Assembly (NCBI GenBank): GCA_945787715.1
Contig: CALZJE010000003.1
Span: 70,088 to 134,087 of the forward strand
Direction: 5' to 3'
Length of the DNA: 64,000 bases
From: an uncultured Ectothiorhodospiraceae bacterium
Lineage (GTDB): Bacteria > Pseudomonadota > Gammaproteobacteria > S012-40
A program made the position numbers and the translations under genes. Positions 40,289-50,011 of this stretch are shown in pieces. Every line of letters begins with the position of its first letter. The first letter of the stretch is position 1. Under the pieces are notes generated by a model, which was not told the DNA's origin, searched no databases, and saw only the letters and a list, made by a program, of their open reading frames with translations.

Positions 40289-40972
40289 ATGCTTAAACGC
40301 ATGGCATATGTATTCATTCCATTTCTTATCTTATTGCTGGCAATTTGTTCATTTCCATTTAGCCAACAATTACCAGAAATATATCAGCTATTGATTAAGC
40401 TTGTTGCCTACGCTATCTTGGAATTAGGCGTAGTTTTGGCTTGGCGATATAATCGAAGCCGTATTTTTTTTCTGTTACTTATTCTGATTTTTCTATTTGT
40501 CATATTAACAACTCGAACGGAGCTAACAGAGGTTTCTTTTCTTAATCTCCTCTTCTGTTTAAGTGTTCTACTCCCTTTAAACACATTGATCATAAGCTTG
40601 TTCAAAATTGTTGCAGGCCATATTGGTGAAGTCACCGGCGGTGGTCGACCTGCGAGATATGGTGGTGAGGAGTTTTCGGTTATCTTTCCTGGTAAAAGTG
40701 TGACGGATGTTTTTGCTCATTTAGAAGTAGTGAGGCAGAAAATTGAAGAAACACCATTTAGTATTAGAGGAAAGGATCGGCCTAAAAAAGCGCCGGAAAA
40801 AGGGAGTGGGAGAAGAAGAACAAAAACAAAAACTAAACATGTGAAAGTTACGGTAAGTATCGGCGTTGCTGAGCTTTCTGAAAAAAACAGCACGCCTGAT
40901 GAAGTGATGAAAGCGGCAGATAAAGCGCTATATCGTGCTAAAGAAAAAGGACGTAATCAGGTTTGTAAATAG
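40289..40972 (+). CDS. Membrane GGDEF protein with internal deletion
   Basis: A 227-residue protein with four or so N-terminal membrane segments that pass into KIVAGHIGEVTGGGRP and then ARYGGEEFSVIFPGK, followed by a normal GGDEF C-terminal half (TVSIGVAE, AADKALYRAKEKGRNQV). The N-terminal half of the GGDEF domain, with the first metal Asp and the DxxxFK-ND segment, is missing: membrane sequence joins directly to the helix before GGEEF. It reads like an in-frame deletion of a longer seven-helix GGDEF protein. It should not make c-di-GMP but may bind nucleotide or act as a pseudo-enzyme. A 104-base gap separates it from the kinase gene. Confidence 0.8.
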   Translation: MLKRMAYVFIPFLILLLAICSFPFSQQLPEIYQLLIKLVAYAILELGVVLAWRYNRSRIFFLLLILIFLFVILTTRTELTEVSFLNLLFCLSVLLPLNTLIISLFKIVAGHIGEVTGGGRPARYGGEEFSVIFPGKSVTDVFAHLEVVRQKIEETPFSIRGKDRPKKAPEKGSGRRRTKTKTKHVKVTVSIGVAELSEKNSTPDEVMKAADKALYRAKEKGRNQVCK

Positions 40973-41025
40973 CAAGGAATTGCTATACTACGCTAACTTG
41001 TTAAATTCCAGCATTTATACCACTA

Positions 41026-41436
41026 ATGAACCAATCGAAACCCGAATTTATTCCTGCAGATAAATCATTGCGTAAAAACTGCTTGATACTTATTGCGCTT
41101 TATATCTTGCTTCTTACTTGGCTAGAGCCAATTATTGATTATATTTTAGCATTGGCGCCCTGGGATGGCTCTCAAGAAAGCATAATCGCTTTGAATGAAA
41201 GAAAAGTCTATATTGTAACGAATGCCTTTGGAGTAGCTCGAAGTTTGCCCATTATGGTATTTTTTTGGTTAGGATTTAAAATTAATCAAGCTCAGCGTTT
41301 ACCACCACAAGGGATGCGTCTGCCACTAAAAGTTATATTAATAGAAGGATCGAAAGCTCGTATGCTAGGTATAACATTGATGGTTGTGGCAATGTTACTT
41401 TTATTGAGAGAGATATCAATGTTAGTGATAAGCTAG
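41026..41436 (+). CDS. Small membrane protein, unknown
   Basis: A 136-residue protein with three likely membrane segments (NCLILIALYILLLTWLEPII, NAFGVARSLPIMVFFWLGF, and MLGITLMVVAMLLLLREISM). Ribosome site and promoter are weak. No family is recognised. It is convergent with the LTA-synthase-like gene, 37 bases away. Confidence 0.65.
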   Translation: MNQSKPEFIPADKSLRKNCLILIALYILLLTWLEPIIDYILALAPWDGSQESIIALNERKVYIVTNAFGVARSLPIMVFFWLGFKINQAQRLPPQGMRLPLKVILIEGSKARMLGITLMVVAMLLLLREISMLVIS

Positions 41437-41473
41437 TAACCTGTTACAGGGGTAATTGAGCACTATCAGGGAA

Positions 41474-43408
41474 TTAGTTTAATCGATATGTTTGTTTAAA
41501 ATACGAAACCGCTGGAAAAAGAATATGTGCCAGTGCATCCTTTTCAAGTTCTTTGTCCTCGGATTGTTTTTTAAAATCCAAATTATCATCAAGTAAAAAC
41601 GTCTGTGGTGCCTTTTGAGGCTGATAGATAACCGCATAGTTATTCACGCGGAATGCTAGTGAATGAGTGTAAATCATTACTCCTGAGCCGGGTAAAGAGT
41701 TCTGCTTTAATAAGTTTCTCCCAATCATGGGGTGTTCAGTGTCCATACCCAATAGGCCGACAACGGTTGGCAGTAGATCGATTTGGCTGCCAGTGGTTTT
41801 AATAATTTGTGGTTTAAGCCCAGGAGCAATGATAAGTGCCGGAATGCGGTATTTCTTGATTGGTACTAGATGCTTGCCACTAATTCGCATAGGGTGGTCA
41901 GCTGTTACGAGAAATACGGTATTGTTGTAATATGTTTCCTTTTTCGCCACTTCAAAAAATTTTCCGAGCGCATAATCAGAATATTTGGTAGCATTTTCTG
42001 CTGATTCGCGTGGCTCAGTGACCTGGTCTATTTTGTCGTTGGGATAATCGAAAGGTAGGTGGTTTGACATAGTCAATATTACTGAAAGAAAAAGTTTGTC
42101 CCCCTTTTGCTTGAACTCTTCATTCGCTTTATTGAAGGTGTCTTCATCCGAGACGCCCCAGCTGCCTCTATATTCTGCTGAATCGATATCATTTTCATCG
42201 ATGACAACATCAAATCCATTGCCGAGAAAAAATGCAGACATATTATCGAAATGACCTTCGCCACCATAGATAAAACTGCTTTCATAACTGTGCCGTTTTA
42301 ATAATCCAGCAATAGTGAAGAAGTTATGTTGAGCTAAATCCATTTTCATAACGCTGCTGGATTTTGAGGTAGGGGGATAACCACTGACCATCGCTTCAAT
42401 TCCGCGAGATGTGCGTGTGCCTATAGAGTATATATCCTCAAAGAAAACGCCTTCATTTCTTAATCGATCAAGGTTGGGAGTAAGTCCTTCTTTTCCACCT
42501 TGCGATTCCACCAGGTCAGAACCTAAACCTTCCATGAGTATAATAACCAGATTAAGTGGCTTATCTCTTTGAATGGTGGGTTTTTGAATATGCAGAGTAG
42601 GTATCTCTGGGTCGGTAAAATCTTCAGGATTAACATCCATATATTTTTTTACCCGAGAAATGACTTCATCATAGGGCATATCGCCATATATATCCTGTGT
42701 GCGAATCGCTGAATTTTTTGACGTGTAATAGGCATAGCCCAATGAATAGCTGGCATTGAGTGATATTTGATTGGTTATATGATCATTTGAAAAAGCTGCG
42801 ATAGAGGGTGTTGCATTTGCTTGACCGATACCTGAGCGCCCACCAACTATCAATAGCGGAATGAGAATAGGGAGTATCACTAGCCCTTTCCAGTAAGGCC
42901 ATGGTTCGGCAAATTCAAACAGAAGATCGAGAGTTTTCCAGCAGGCTTTGCCAATATAAAAGAGCGCGATGGCAGAAATAATCATCAATATTTTATAATT
43001 TCCCCAAATCATTGAAATCACTTCTTTGGGATGGCTGAAGTATTGGAAAAAGAGTTGATTAGGTCGGCTGCTATATTGATCAAGGAACGGCCAAGAGGTG
43101 ATTTCCAGAAAGACAAAGCAGATAAAAATAAAGGTTAAGTAACACAAAAAAGCGATTCTTATTTTTTGCAATACTCTGAAGGGGATAAGCAACACCAAGA
43201 GCATAGGGATAGCTAAACACAAGCTCAGAATGATAGCGTCTGTTCGAATACCAACCGGGATATAGAGCCAAAAGTCATTTACGCTGGTCAGATTTTCAGA
43301 ATAGACAAACCCGAGAATAACGCGATTGAGCGTAAACAAGATAAATGCCGTGAGTAAAAAAACAAAAATCGGCCCAAGTGGGCCGAGTTTTTTATAGAGT
43401 GACGCCAT
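41474..43408 (-). CDS. LTA-synthase-like membrane phosphoglycerol/sulfatase-family transferase
   Basis: A 644-residue protein with about five N-terminal membrane helices and a periplasmic alkaline-phosphatase-fold domain. The metal site begins LNLVIILMEGLGSDLVES, the nucleophile region is GTRTSRGIEAMVSGYPP (Thr nucleophile), and VTADHPMRISGKH gives the later metal ligands. The family includes LtaS, OpgB/MdoB-like phosphoglycerol transferases and EptA-like enzymes. In a Gram-negative cell a role in decorating periplasmic glucans or surface glycans is more plausible than lipoteichoic acid. It is the last gene of the gcv minus-strand run, near the PfkB gene (20-base gap). Confidence 0.85.
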   Translation of the reverse strand: MASLYKKLGPLGPIFVFLLTAFILFTLNRVILGFVYSENLTSVNDFWLYIPVGIRTDAIILSLCLAIPMLLVLLIPFRVLQKIRIAFLCYLTFIFICFVFLEITSWPFLDQYSSRPNQLFFQYFSHPKEVISMIWGNYKILMIISAIALFYIGKACWKTLDLLFEFAEPWPYWKGLVILPILIPLLIVGGRSGIGQANATPSIAAFSNDHITNQISLNASYSLGYAYYTSKNSAIRTQDIYGDMPYDEVISRVKKYMDVNPEDFTDPEIPTLHIQKPTIQRDKPLNLVIILMEGLGSDLVESQGGKEGLTPNLDRLRNEGVFFEDIYSIGTRTSRGIEAMVSGYPPTSKSSSVMKMDLAQHNFFTIAGLLKRHSYESSFIYGGEGHFDNMSAFFLGNGFDVVIDENDIDSAEYRGSWGVSDEDTFNKANEEFKQKGDKLFLSVILTMSNHLPFDYPNDKIDQVTEPRESAENATKYSDYALGKFFEVAKKETYYNNTVFLVTADHPMRISGKHLVPIKKYRIPALIIAPGLKPQIIKTTGSQIDLLPTVVGLLGMDTEHPMIGRNLLKQNSLPGSGVMIYTHSLAFRVNNYAVIYQPQKAPQTFLLDDNLDFKKQSEDKELEKDALAHILFPAVSYFKQTYRLN

Positions 43409-43428
43409 ACAATTGATTCAACTATATT

Positions 43429-44373
43429 TCACAAGAAACCTTCAAGTATATGACCAAAGTTCTCTTCATAAAGTTCAGCGAATTCTTGACGTGTAAAACT
43501 ATGATTTTGAGGGCCATGTGATGCAATTTTTATTGCGCCGATTAACGAAGCAATACGCCCCGTCATTTCCCAATCCAGGTCATTCATCAAGCCATAAAGT
43601 AATCCTGCACGGTAAGAATCGCCACAACCTGTTGGGTCAGCAATAGTCGTCGGTTTTGCACAAGGAATTTCATGGCGATGCGTTTTTGTATAAATATGAG
43701 AGCCTTTGCTGCCTAGCGTTACGATATAAGCTTCAACACGTTCGGCAATTTCGTGAGGTGATAAACCAGTACGCTCTTGTAATAATTCGGCTTCGTAATC
43801 GTTGACGGTAACCCAAGTGGCTTGGTCAATGAAGGCTAGAAGGTCATCACCATTAAACATGGGCATGCCTTGGCCTGGGTCAAAAATAAAAGGGATATTA
43901 GCCTCTTTAAATTCGCGCGCATGTTGAATCATGCCATCGCGACCGTCAGGAGAGACGATTCCTATCGTCACCGTTGATGCATCACCCACTGAATTTTCGT
44001 GGGAGAGATTCATTGCGCCAGGATGAAACGCTGTGATTTGGTTATCATCAAGGTCAGTCGTAATAAAAGCCTGGCCAGTATATTCACTGTCAATAGTTTT
44101 TATAAAATCACGATTGATACCACATTTGTCCATCCAATCAGCATATGGGCCAAAGTCCTTGCCGACGGTTGCCATTGGAGTTGGGTTACCACCTAGCAAC
44201 TGAAGGTTGAATGCAATGTTACCCGCACAACCTCCAAATTCTTTGCGCATTTCAGGAACTAAAAACGAAACGTTCAACATGTGGACTTTATCTGGCAATA
44301 TATGATTTTTAAATTTATCAGGGAAGGTCATTACGGAATCATAAGCATACGATCCACAAATTAGTGCTGTCAT
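43429..44373 (-). CDS. PfkB-family carbohydrate/adenosine kinase
   Basis: A 314-residue ribokinase-fold enzyme. N-terminal PfkB signature: FGGCAGNIAFNLQLLGG. C-terminal signature with catalytic Asp: DPTGCGDSYRAGLLYGLM. It most resembles bacterial adenosine kinases of this group, but ribokinase or fructokinase cannot be excluded. ATP transfers phosphate to the 5'-OH of the sugar. It follows dgkA by 71 bases on the same strand. Confidence 0.85.
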   Translation of the reverse strand: MTALICGSYAYDSVMTFPDKFKNHILPDKVHMLNVSFLVPEMRKEFGGCAGNIAFNLQLLGGNPTPMATVGKDFGPYADWMDKCGINRDFIKTIDSEYTGQAFITTDLDDNQITAFHPGAMNLSHENSVGDASTVTIGIVSPDGRDGMIQHAREFKEANIPFIFDPGQGMPMFNGDDLLAFIDQATWVTVNDYEAELLQERTGLSPHEIAERVEAYIVTLGSKGSHIYTKTHRHEIPCAKPTTIADPTGCGDSYRAGLLYGLMNDLDWEMTGRIASLIGAIKIASHGPQNHSFTRQEFAELYEENFGHILEGFL

Positions 44374-44444
44374 TTAATTCTCCAAATTGGTGGAGTGACT
44401 AGAAAATAGATGATTCAGTGCCACTCTCGTACTTTGATTTTTTG

Positions 44445-44807
44445 CTATCCTGCTATTATACACAACCAAATAATAGCCACATTCAGTAGGGAAAAGAACA
44501 CAGCCGCAGAGCCAATATCTTTTGCTCTGCCTGACAATTCATGTTTTTCCAACCCAATTCTATCTACTACTGCTTCAATACCTGAGTTAAGCAATTCGAC
44601 AATAATTACGAGAAGTAAACTTCCTAAAAGTAGCGCTAATTCCACACCCGTATCTGCGATGAAAAAAGCAACTGGCGTAAGTATTAGCGCAAGAAATGTC
44701 TCTTGTCGAAAAGCTTCTTCGTTTTTATAAGCAGCCACCATTCCTTGCCAGGAATATTGAGCTGCTTGAATAAATCGGAATAGGCCTCGATTTGCTTGCC
44801 CAGCCAT
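44445..44807 (-). CDS. dgkA: Diacylglycerol kinase DgkA
   Basis: A 120-residue integral membrane kinase, the normal DgkA size, with three membrane helices. The active-site segment ELLNSGIEAVVDRIG is intact and an N-terminal amphipathic helix is present (FIQAAQYSWQGMVAAYKNEE). It phosphorylates diacylglycerol, which arises when phosphoglycerol is transferred from phospholipid, for example by an MdoB/LtaS-type enzyme. That makes the co-oriented LTA-synthase-like gene at 41474 a logical partner. The gcvPB stop lies 3 bases before the dgkA start. Confidence 0.93.
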   Translation of the reverse strand: MAGQANRGLFRFIQAAQYSWQGMVAAYKNEEAFRQETFLALILTPVAFFIADTGVELALLLGSLLLVIIVELLNSGIEAVVDRIGLEKHELSGRAKDIGSAAVFFSLLNVAIIWLCIIAG

Positions 44808-44810
44808 ATA

Positions 44811-46262
44811 TTAGTCTGCTTTTTTCCAAGCTAAGTCGAGTTGCCGCGCTGCTCTTACATCATCAAGACGTTTAACTGGCATTGTATGCGGAGCAGTTTT
44901 AACCAGTTCTGGATTGGTTTGCGCTTCTTCGAGAATCTTTTCCAGCGCGTCAGCAAATGCATCCAACAATTCTTTAGGCTCCGTCTCTGTTGGTTCGATC
45001 AATAAACATTCAGGTACCAGGAGTGGAAAGTATGTTGTTGGCGCATGAAATCCATAATCCAGAAGGCGTTTTGCAAAGTCCATGGTGTTGACACCGAGTT
45101 CTTTGTTCTCTTTTTTCAACGTGATGATAAACTCATGTGTTGCGCGGCGGTTTTCAAATGCTACTGTGAATCCGCGTTCTTGAAGAATCTTCATCAAGTA
45201 ATTTGCGTTTAAGGTAGCAAACTCAGCAACCCGAACCATTCCTTCTTTGCCTAATAAACGCGCATAAATGTATGCGCGAAGTAAAATTCCTGCATTACCC
45301 ATGAACGCAGACATAGGTCCGATCGTACCCGGGCAATCATCTTCGGTTTTTAAACAATATTGATCATTTTTAATATCAACCATTGGAATCGGCAGATACG
45401 GGATTAAGCGTTTACTGACACCGACTGGGCCAGCACCTGGGCCTCCGCCGCCATGAGGGGTGGAAAAGGTTTTGTGTAAATTCATGTGAATAACATCAAA
45501 CCCCATATCACCGGGTTTTACTTTACCAAGGATGGCATTCAAGTTAGCGCCATCATAGTAGAGTAGGCCACCAGCATCATGAATAATCCCAGAGATTTTT
45601 TGGATATCCCGTTCGAAAACGCCGAGTGTAGAAGGATTGGTTAACATGATTCCAGCAGTATGTGGTCCAACTGCAGCTTCCAATGCAGCGATGTCAACAT
45701 CGCCATTTTTATCTGTTGGAATCTCTTTGACTTTGTATCCGCACATAACGGCAGTCGCGGGATTTGTGCCATGAGCGGCATCAGGAACCAAAATTTCAGT
45801 TCGAGCATCATCTTTATTGGCATCGTGATAAGCGCGGATCATTGCCATTCCAGCAAATTCCCCTTGAGCACCAGCCATAGGAGCGAGCGATACCTCTGAC
45901 ATTCCAGTGACATCTTTCAGAATATTTTGTAGATCATACATGCAGCTCAAAAAACCTTGCCCGAGAATAGGGTGGCTATGAGGGTGGCGTGATAAAAACT
46001 CAGGCAGCATTGCCAAAGTGTTACATGCTCTCGGATTGTATTTCATCGTGCATGAGCCGAGCGGATAGAAGTGCGTATCGATCGAGAAGTTTTTTTGTGA
46101 AAGTTTTGTGTAGTGGCGAACAGTTTGTAGTTCGGACACTTCAGGTAATAACGCTTTATCGTCACGCAAATATTCTTGTGGAATATCATCTATTTCAATG
46201 GCTTTGTTTCTGACTTGCGATAAATTTACGCGACCTGTTTGTGATTGTTCAAATATTAACAT
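44811..46262 (-). CDS. gcvPB: Glycine decarboxylase (P-protein) subunit 2, GcvPB
   Basis: A 483-residue PLP-carrying subunit of the two-piece glycine decarboxylase. The lysine that forms the Schiff base is in [17 protein letters not shown], a diagnostic P-protein motif. Other landmarks are [15 protein letters not shown] near the N-terminus and [15 protein letters not shown]. With GcvPA it decarboxylates glycine and loads methylamine on the lipoyl arm of GcvH. The unusual point is that tpx lies between it and gcvPA. A 3-base gap separates it from tpx. Confidence 0.96.
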   Translation of the reverse strand: MLIFEQSQTGRVNLSQVRNKAIEIDDIPQEYLRDDKALLPEVSELQTVRHYTKLSQKNFSIDTHFYPLGSCTMKYNPRACNTLAMLPEFLSRHPHSHPILGQGFLSCMYDLQNILKDVTGMSEVSLAPMAGAQGEFAGMAMIRAYHDANKDDARTEILVPDAAHGTNPATAVMCGYKVKEIPTDKNGDVDIAALEAAVGPHTAGIMLTNPSTLGVFERDIQKISGIIHDAGGLLYYDGANLNAILGKVKPGDMGFDVIHMNLHKTFSTPHGGGGPGAGPVGVSKRLIPYLPIPMVDIKNDQYCLKTEDDCPGTIGPMSAFMGNAGILLRAYIYARLLGKEGMVRVAEFATLNANYLMKILQERGFTVAFENRRATHEFIITLKKENKELGVNTMDFAKRLLDYGFHAPTTYFPLLVPECLLIEPTETEPKELLDAFADALEKILEEAQTNPELVKTAPHTMPVKRLDDVRAARQLDLAWKKAD

Positions 46263-46265
46263 TGT

Positions 46266-46769
46266 TCATCCTGCTAATGATTTAAGTGCTTTGGCAAAAT
46301 CGGGTGCCTTAGCGATATCATCGACTAATTCGTTGTGTACAATTATGTTGTTTGCATCGAGCGCAAAAACAGCACGAGCAGTTAAACCAGCGAGTGGACC
46401 ATCTACCAACAAAACGCCATATTCTTCTGCAAATATTTTAGAACGCATAAGCGACAGTGTTTTTATGTGCTTTAGCTTACTTTGTTTGCAAAAGCGTTGT
46501 TGCGCAAATGGAAGATCAGATGAGATAACAATAAAATGGATATCACTATACTCTCTGGCTAACTCATCAAGTTCTTTTGCTGTTTTAGCGCATATCATGG
46601 TGTCCAAACTAGGTACGGTATATATTAGCTTGGGAGAGCCATTATATGATGCCAGGGTTTGCTCAGCGAGCTTGTCATCCAGCAAAAGAAAATCCGGCGC
46701 TTGAAATCCAACAGCGGGAATATCTGCATTCGTGTTGCAGTGACTACCTTGTAGTTTAGTTATTGCCAT
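46266..46769 (-). CDS. tpx: Thiol peroxidase Tpx (peroxiredoxin)
   Basis: A 167-residue atypical two-Cys peroxiredoxin. Peroxidatic Cys60 lies in SLDTMICAKTAKEL and resolving Cys94 in LPFAQQRFC, the same spacing as E. coli Cys61 and Cys95. DGPLAGLTARAVF is the Tpx core motif. It removes hydrogen peroxide and alkyl hydroperoxides using thioredoxin. It lies inside the gcv operon, 12 bases after gcvPA and 3 bases before gcvPB, so it should be controlled by the same glycine riboswitch. Confidence 0.93.
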   Translation of the reverse strand: MAITKLQGSHCNTNADIPAVGFQAPDFLLLDDKLAEQTLASYNGSPKLIYTVPSLDTMICAKTAKELDELAREYSDIHFIVISSDLPFAQQRFCKQSKLKHIKTLSLMRSKIFAEEYGVLLVDGPLAGLTARAVFALDANNIIVHNELVDDIAKAPDFAKALKSLAG

Positions 46770-46781
46770 GAATTCTGCGCC

Positions 46782-48140
46782 CTAACTACTCAAACAAGCA
46801 GTTAACTGTTCAATAAAATAATCGATATCTTGCTTGGTTTTTGTTTCGGTTGCACAGACTAATAGTGCTTCATCTAATTCTGGAAACTCTTTTATTAAAG
46901 AAACACCAGCAACAATATTTGCCTCGGCCAGCTCTTCAATAACTTGCTCTACTGGTTTTGAAAGTTTAATAACAATTTCGTGAAAGAACGGACGTTGGAA
47001 TACAGCATCAACACCGTTAACTTGTTGCAGCGCTTCTTTCAGGTATTTGGTATTTTGATGAGACTCTATAGCAGTTTGTTTTAAACCTTCAAAACCCATG
47101 ATAGATAAATAGATTGTCGCCGCTGTGACCATCAACCCCTGGTTTGTGCAGATGTTTGAGGTAGCTTTAGAGCGGCGAATATGTTGTTCGCGTGCTTGCA
47201 GAGTCAGTGTAAAACCGGGATTGCCATCAAGATCGACAGTTCGTCCGACAATTCGGCCAGGTAACTGTCGTGCATGTTGTTGTTTGCAACACATAAAACC
47301 AAAATAAGGACCGCCGGAAGCCAGGGGAATGCCAAATGGTTGTCCTTCACCGCAAGCAATGTCAGCACCGTTTGAACCCCATTCCCCGGGCGCTTTTAAT
47401 AACGCAAGGCTCATTGGGTTGACTACAGCAATGACCAAAGCATTGTGACTATGAGCCCAATCGGTTAACGCATCAACATCTTCCAGTGATCCAAAAAAGT
47501 TTGGTTGAGGAATAACTAATGCAGCAAAGTCTCCCGGTTCAGCCGGTAATGATGCAGGGTCTATGTACCCTTTTGTGACATCATATTCCAATGTTTCTAA
47601 GGATATTTTTTGATTTTTAACGATGGTATGAGCGGTTTTTCGATAAACAGGATTGACCGTTTTAGGGACCAAAATGCGTTTCGATTTTGATTTTCGGTTT
47701 GCACGTATCGCCATTAGTATGGCTTCGGCTAAGCCCGAGGCACCGTCATAAAGTGATGCATTGGAAACATCAAGACCAGTCAACGAGGTAAGCATGGTCT
47801 GATATTCATAAATCAGCTGCAAGGTACCTTGGCTAGCTTCAGCTTGATAGGGTGTGTAAGCACTATAGAACTCGCCACGGGTGGCAATTTCCCAAACAGC
47901 GGCAGGGATGTGATGTTCATATGCACCGCCACCGGCAAAACACAATGGTGTTCCATCTTGTGCCGCACAATCAAACATATGCTGATTAACTTCCAACTCA
48001 GATGCCCTTGTTGGTACATCATTAAGTTGAGTCTGTTTTAGTTCAACAGGAATTTCATCAAAAAGATCAGAAATGCTGCTAACACCTATGCGGTCCAGCA
48101 TCTCTTTTACATCATTATCTGTATGTGGAATATATGGCAT
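46782..48140 (-). CDS. gcvPA: Glycine decarboxylase (P-protein) subunit 1, GcvPA
   Basis: A 452-residue first subunit of the two-piece P-protein. Typical segments are [20 protein letters not shown] at the N-terminus, [14 protein letters not shown] and [18 protein letters not shown]. It carries no PLP lysine, which is on GcvPB. ATG 48140 is chosen: the frame stays open to 48191, but that would overlap gcvH, whereas 48140 gives a 7-base gap. Confidence 0.95.
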   Translation of the reverse strand: MPYIPHTDNDVKEMLDRIGVSSISDLFDEIPVELKQTQLNDVPTRASELEVNQHMFDCAAQDGTPLCFAGGGAYEHHIPAAVWEIATRGEFYSAYTPYQAEASQGTLQLIYEYQTMLTSLTGLDVSNASLYDGASGLAEAILMAIRANRKSKSKRILVPKTVNPVYRKTAHTIVKNQKISLETLEYDVTKGYIDPASLPAEPGDFAALVIPQPNFFGSLEDVDALTDWAHSHNALVIAVVNPMSLALLKAPGEWGSNGADIACGEGQPFGIPLASGGPYFGFMCCKQQHARQLPGRIVGRTVDLDGNPGFTLTLQAREQHIRRSKATSNICTNQGLMVTAATIYLSIMGFEGLKQTAIESHQNTKYLKEALQQVNGVDAVFQRPFFHEIVIKLSKPVEQVIEELAEANIVAGVSLIKEFPELDEALLVCATETKTKQDIDYFIEQLTACLSS

Positions 48141-48147
48141 GGGCGAA

Positions 48148-48543
48148 TTATTCTTCTGATTCGTCAATAAACGCCTGGTATGCCTCAGCATCCATCAATT
48201 CATCGAGTTCTGATTCATCGGCAATTTTGATTTTATAAATCCATCCGTCTATATAGGGGTTACTGTTAACGGTTTCAGGCGCATCAGCTAATTCTTCGTT
48301 ACCTTCAATAATTTCACCAGTAACGATTGCGTAGATATCTGATGCTGCTTTTACAGATTCAACAACAGCACAAGGCTCTTCTCTTGAAACTTCTGAACCT
48401 ATTTCAGGTACTTCAACAAAGACAATATCACCTAATAATTCTTGTGCATGGTCAGTAATACCAACCGTTCCTGTTCCATCGTGGGCGATTTCAATCCACT
48501 CATGTGTTTGTGAATATTTTAATTCTGTAGGTATGTTGCTCAT
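48148..48543 (-). CDS. gcvH: Glycine cleavage system H protein
   Basis: A 131-residue lipoyl carrier that shuttles the methylamine and methylene groups between the P-, T- and L-proteins. The lipoylated Lys65 is in the [11 protein letters not shown] motif. [20 protein letters not shown] is the classic N-terminal segment. The length is normal. It is the second gene of the operon, 43 bases after gcvT. The L-protein (dihydrolipoyl dehydrogenase) gene is not here and is presumably shared with other complexes. Confidence 0.97.
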   Translation of the reverse strand: MSNIPTELKYSQTHEWIEIAHDGTGTVGITDHAQELLGDIVFVEVPEIGSEVSREEPCAVVESVKAASDIYAIVTGEIIEGNEELADAPETVNSNPYIDGWIYKIKIADESELDELMDAEAYQAFIDESEE

Positions 48544-48585
48544 GAGGTTCCCCTTTTTTAGTTGTTAACCTGGCTATTTCACGAA

Positions 48586-49689
48586 TTATCTAGGTTCAAT
48601 ACAGGATTTGCCATTTCTTACGAATACTGGCTTAATAATTTTTGCGGCTAATTTTTTACCACGGATTTCAATCCAACATCGATCTGCTTTTGTTTTTGGA
48701 ATTCTTGCCATTGCGATGGATTGTCCAAGTGTAGGCGAAAATGTTCCACTCGTAACTTCACCTTCGGATGTGCTGCCATCTGCTTGTTCGACGATAACTT
48801 TTTGATGATTTCTGATAACGCCTTTATCAAGTAAAAGTAATCCTGAAAATTGAGTATCAATGTTATCTTTTTTGGCTTCCAGTGCTTGGCGGCCGATAAA
48901 ATTTCTTTCTGATGGTTCCCAGGCAACTGTCCAATTAAGACCGCATTCTAGTGGCGTAATTGATTCATCCATATCGGTGCCGTAAAGATTCATTCCGGCT
49001 TCTAGTCTTAACGTGTCCCGTGCACCTAAGCCTGATGGTTTAACTCCAGCTGCTGCTAATTTTCGCCATAATGGGGCTGCATCGTCATTGGGTAGCATAA
49101 TTTCAAAACCATCTTCACCAGTATAGCCAGTGCGTGCAACAAAAGTGTTGTTAGACTCAACAGCGAAGAAAGGTTTTAAAGCGAGAGAAGAGGCTTGAAG
49201 ATCTGATGGTAGCAATTTGCTTGCGATATCCCTGGCTTTAGGGCCTTGCACAGCAATCATCGCTAGATCTGTTCGCTCGGTAATAGTAACGTCAAAGTCA
49301 TGAGCGACTTTTGTAATCCAGGCAATATCTTTAATTCTAGTCGCAGCGTTTACCACAGTGCGATAAAAAGTATCGTTCATGTAATAAGTGATTAAGTCGT
49401 CTATCACACCACCATTTTCGTTGAGCATGCAGCTATAGAGTGCTTTGCCAGGTTGTGTTAAGCGAGCAATATCATTTGCAAGAAGTGTTGACAAAAACCC
49501 TTTAACGTTGTCTCCCTGCATATCAAGAACTGTCATGTGGGAAACGTCAAACATGCCGGCTTCAGCGCGGACTTGTTTGTGTTCATTAAGCTGTGAGCCA
49601 TAATGAATTGGCATATCCCATCCTGAGAAATCGACGATTTTTCCGTTCATTTCAAGATGGCATTCATATAACGGGGTTTTTTTACCCAT
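48586..49689 (-). CDS. gcvT: Glycine cleavage system T protein (aminomethyltransferase)
   Basis: A 367-residue folate-dependent aminomethyltransferase that passes the methylene carbon of glycine to tetrahydrofolate, releasing ammonia. Motifs: FSGWDMPIHYGSQLNEHKQV, MFDVSHMTVLD, TGYTGEDGFEIM and GLGARDTLRLEAGMNLYG. ATG 49689 is chosen because CGGAG lies 7 bases upstream; the longer frame to 49764 runs into the riboswitch. It is the first gene of the operon. Confidence 0.95.
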   Translation of the reverse strand: MGKKTPLYECHLEMNGKIVDFSGWDMPIHYGSQLNEHKQVRAEAGMFDVSHMTVLDMQGDNVKGFLSTLLANDIARLTQPGKALYSCMLNENGGVIDDLITYYMNDTFYRTVVNAATRIKDIAWITKVAHDFDVTITERTDLAMIAVQGPKARDIASKLLPSDLQASSLALKPFFAVESNNTFVARTGYTGEDGFEIMLPNDDAAPLWRKLAAAGVKPSGLGARDTLRLEAGMNLYGTDMDESITPLECGLNWTVAWEPSERNFIGRQALEAKKDNIDTQFSGLLLLDKGVIRNHQKVIVEQADGSTSEGEVTSGTFSPTLGQSIAMARIPKTKADRCWIEIRGKKLAAKIIKPVFVRNGKSCIEPR

Positions 49690-49748
49690 CAGTTGCTCCG
49701 AGATGTTTACAGTAGGAATAGAAGTATAAATGACACTATTGTCATTTA

Positions 49749-49963
49749 ACCCCTCTGTCCACAAAACCTGAGAGTTTAGATTCTTGTACGAATCCTCCCC
49801 TTCGGTGGGCCTAAATTTATCATTGAAAGGCCGCTCTCCAGAGCCAGCAAAAGTAAGCTTATAGATGCGTTACTTTGTCCACCTAGTCCATTTGCCTGAG
49901 CGATTCCGGGTTATGTTGCGCCTTCGGCGTTTCCGATTAAAAATCAGAAATCTCTCCCAGGTG
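49749..49963 (-). promoter_or_regulatory. Tandem glycine riboswitch (gcvT motif)
   Basis: Read on the minus strand, two glycine aptamers follow each other. Aptamer 1 (49963 to about 49879) has GGGAGAGA, CGCCGAAGGCGCAA and CGCTCAGGCAAATGGAC. Aptamer 2 (about 49845 to 49749) has CTGGAGAGC, CACCGAAGGGG and CTCTCAGG...TGGACAGAGG. Both carry the conserved CCGAAGG and CUCAGG cores. The end of aptamer 2 lies about 60 bases before the gcvT ATG. Glycine binding normally turns gcv expression on. The sequence between aptamer 2 and the start codon presumably holds the expression platform, which I cannot resolve. Confidence 0.93.
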
Positions 49964-49982
49964 GGTTGCTGCTGAGCGAGCC

Positions 49983-50011
49983 ATCATAACTGTTGAAAAA
50001 GGAAAATCCAA
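49983..50011 (-). promoter_or_regulatory. Sigma70 promoter of the gcv operon
   Basis: On the minus strand TTGGAT (-35, 50006-50011) and TATGAT (-10, 49983-49988) are separated by exactly 17 bases. The predicted start near 49976 lies just before aptamer 1, so the whole riboswitch is transcribed. Confidence 0.7.
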
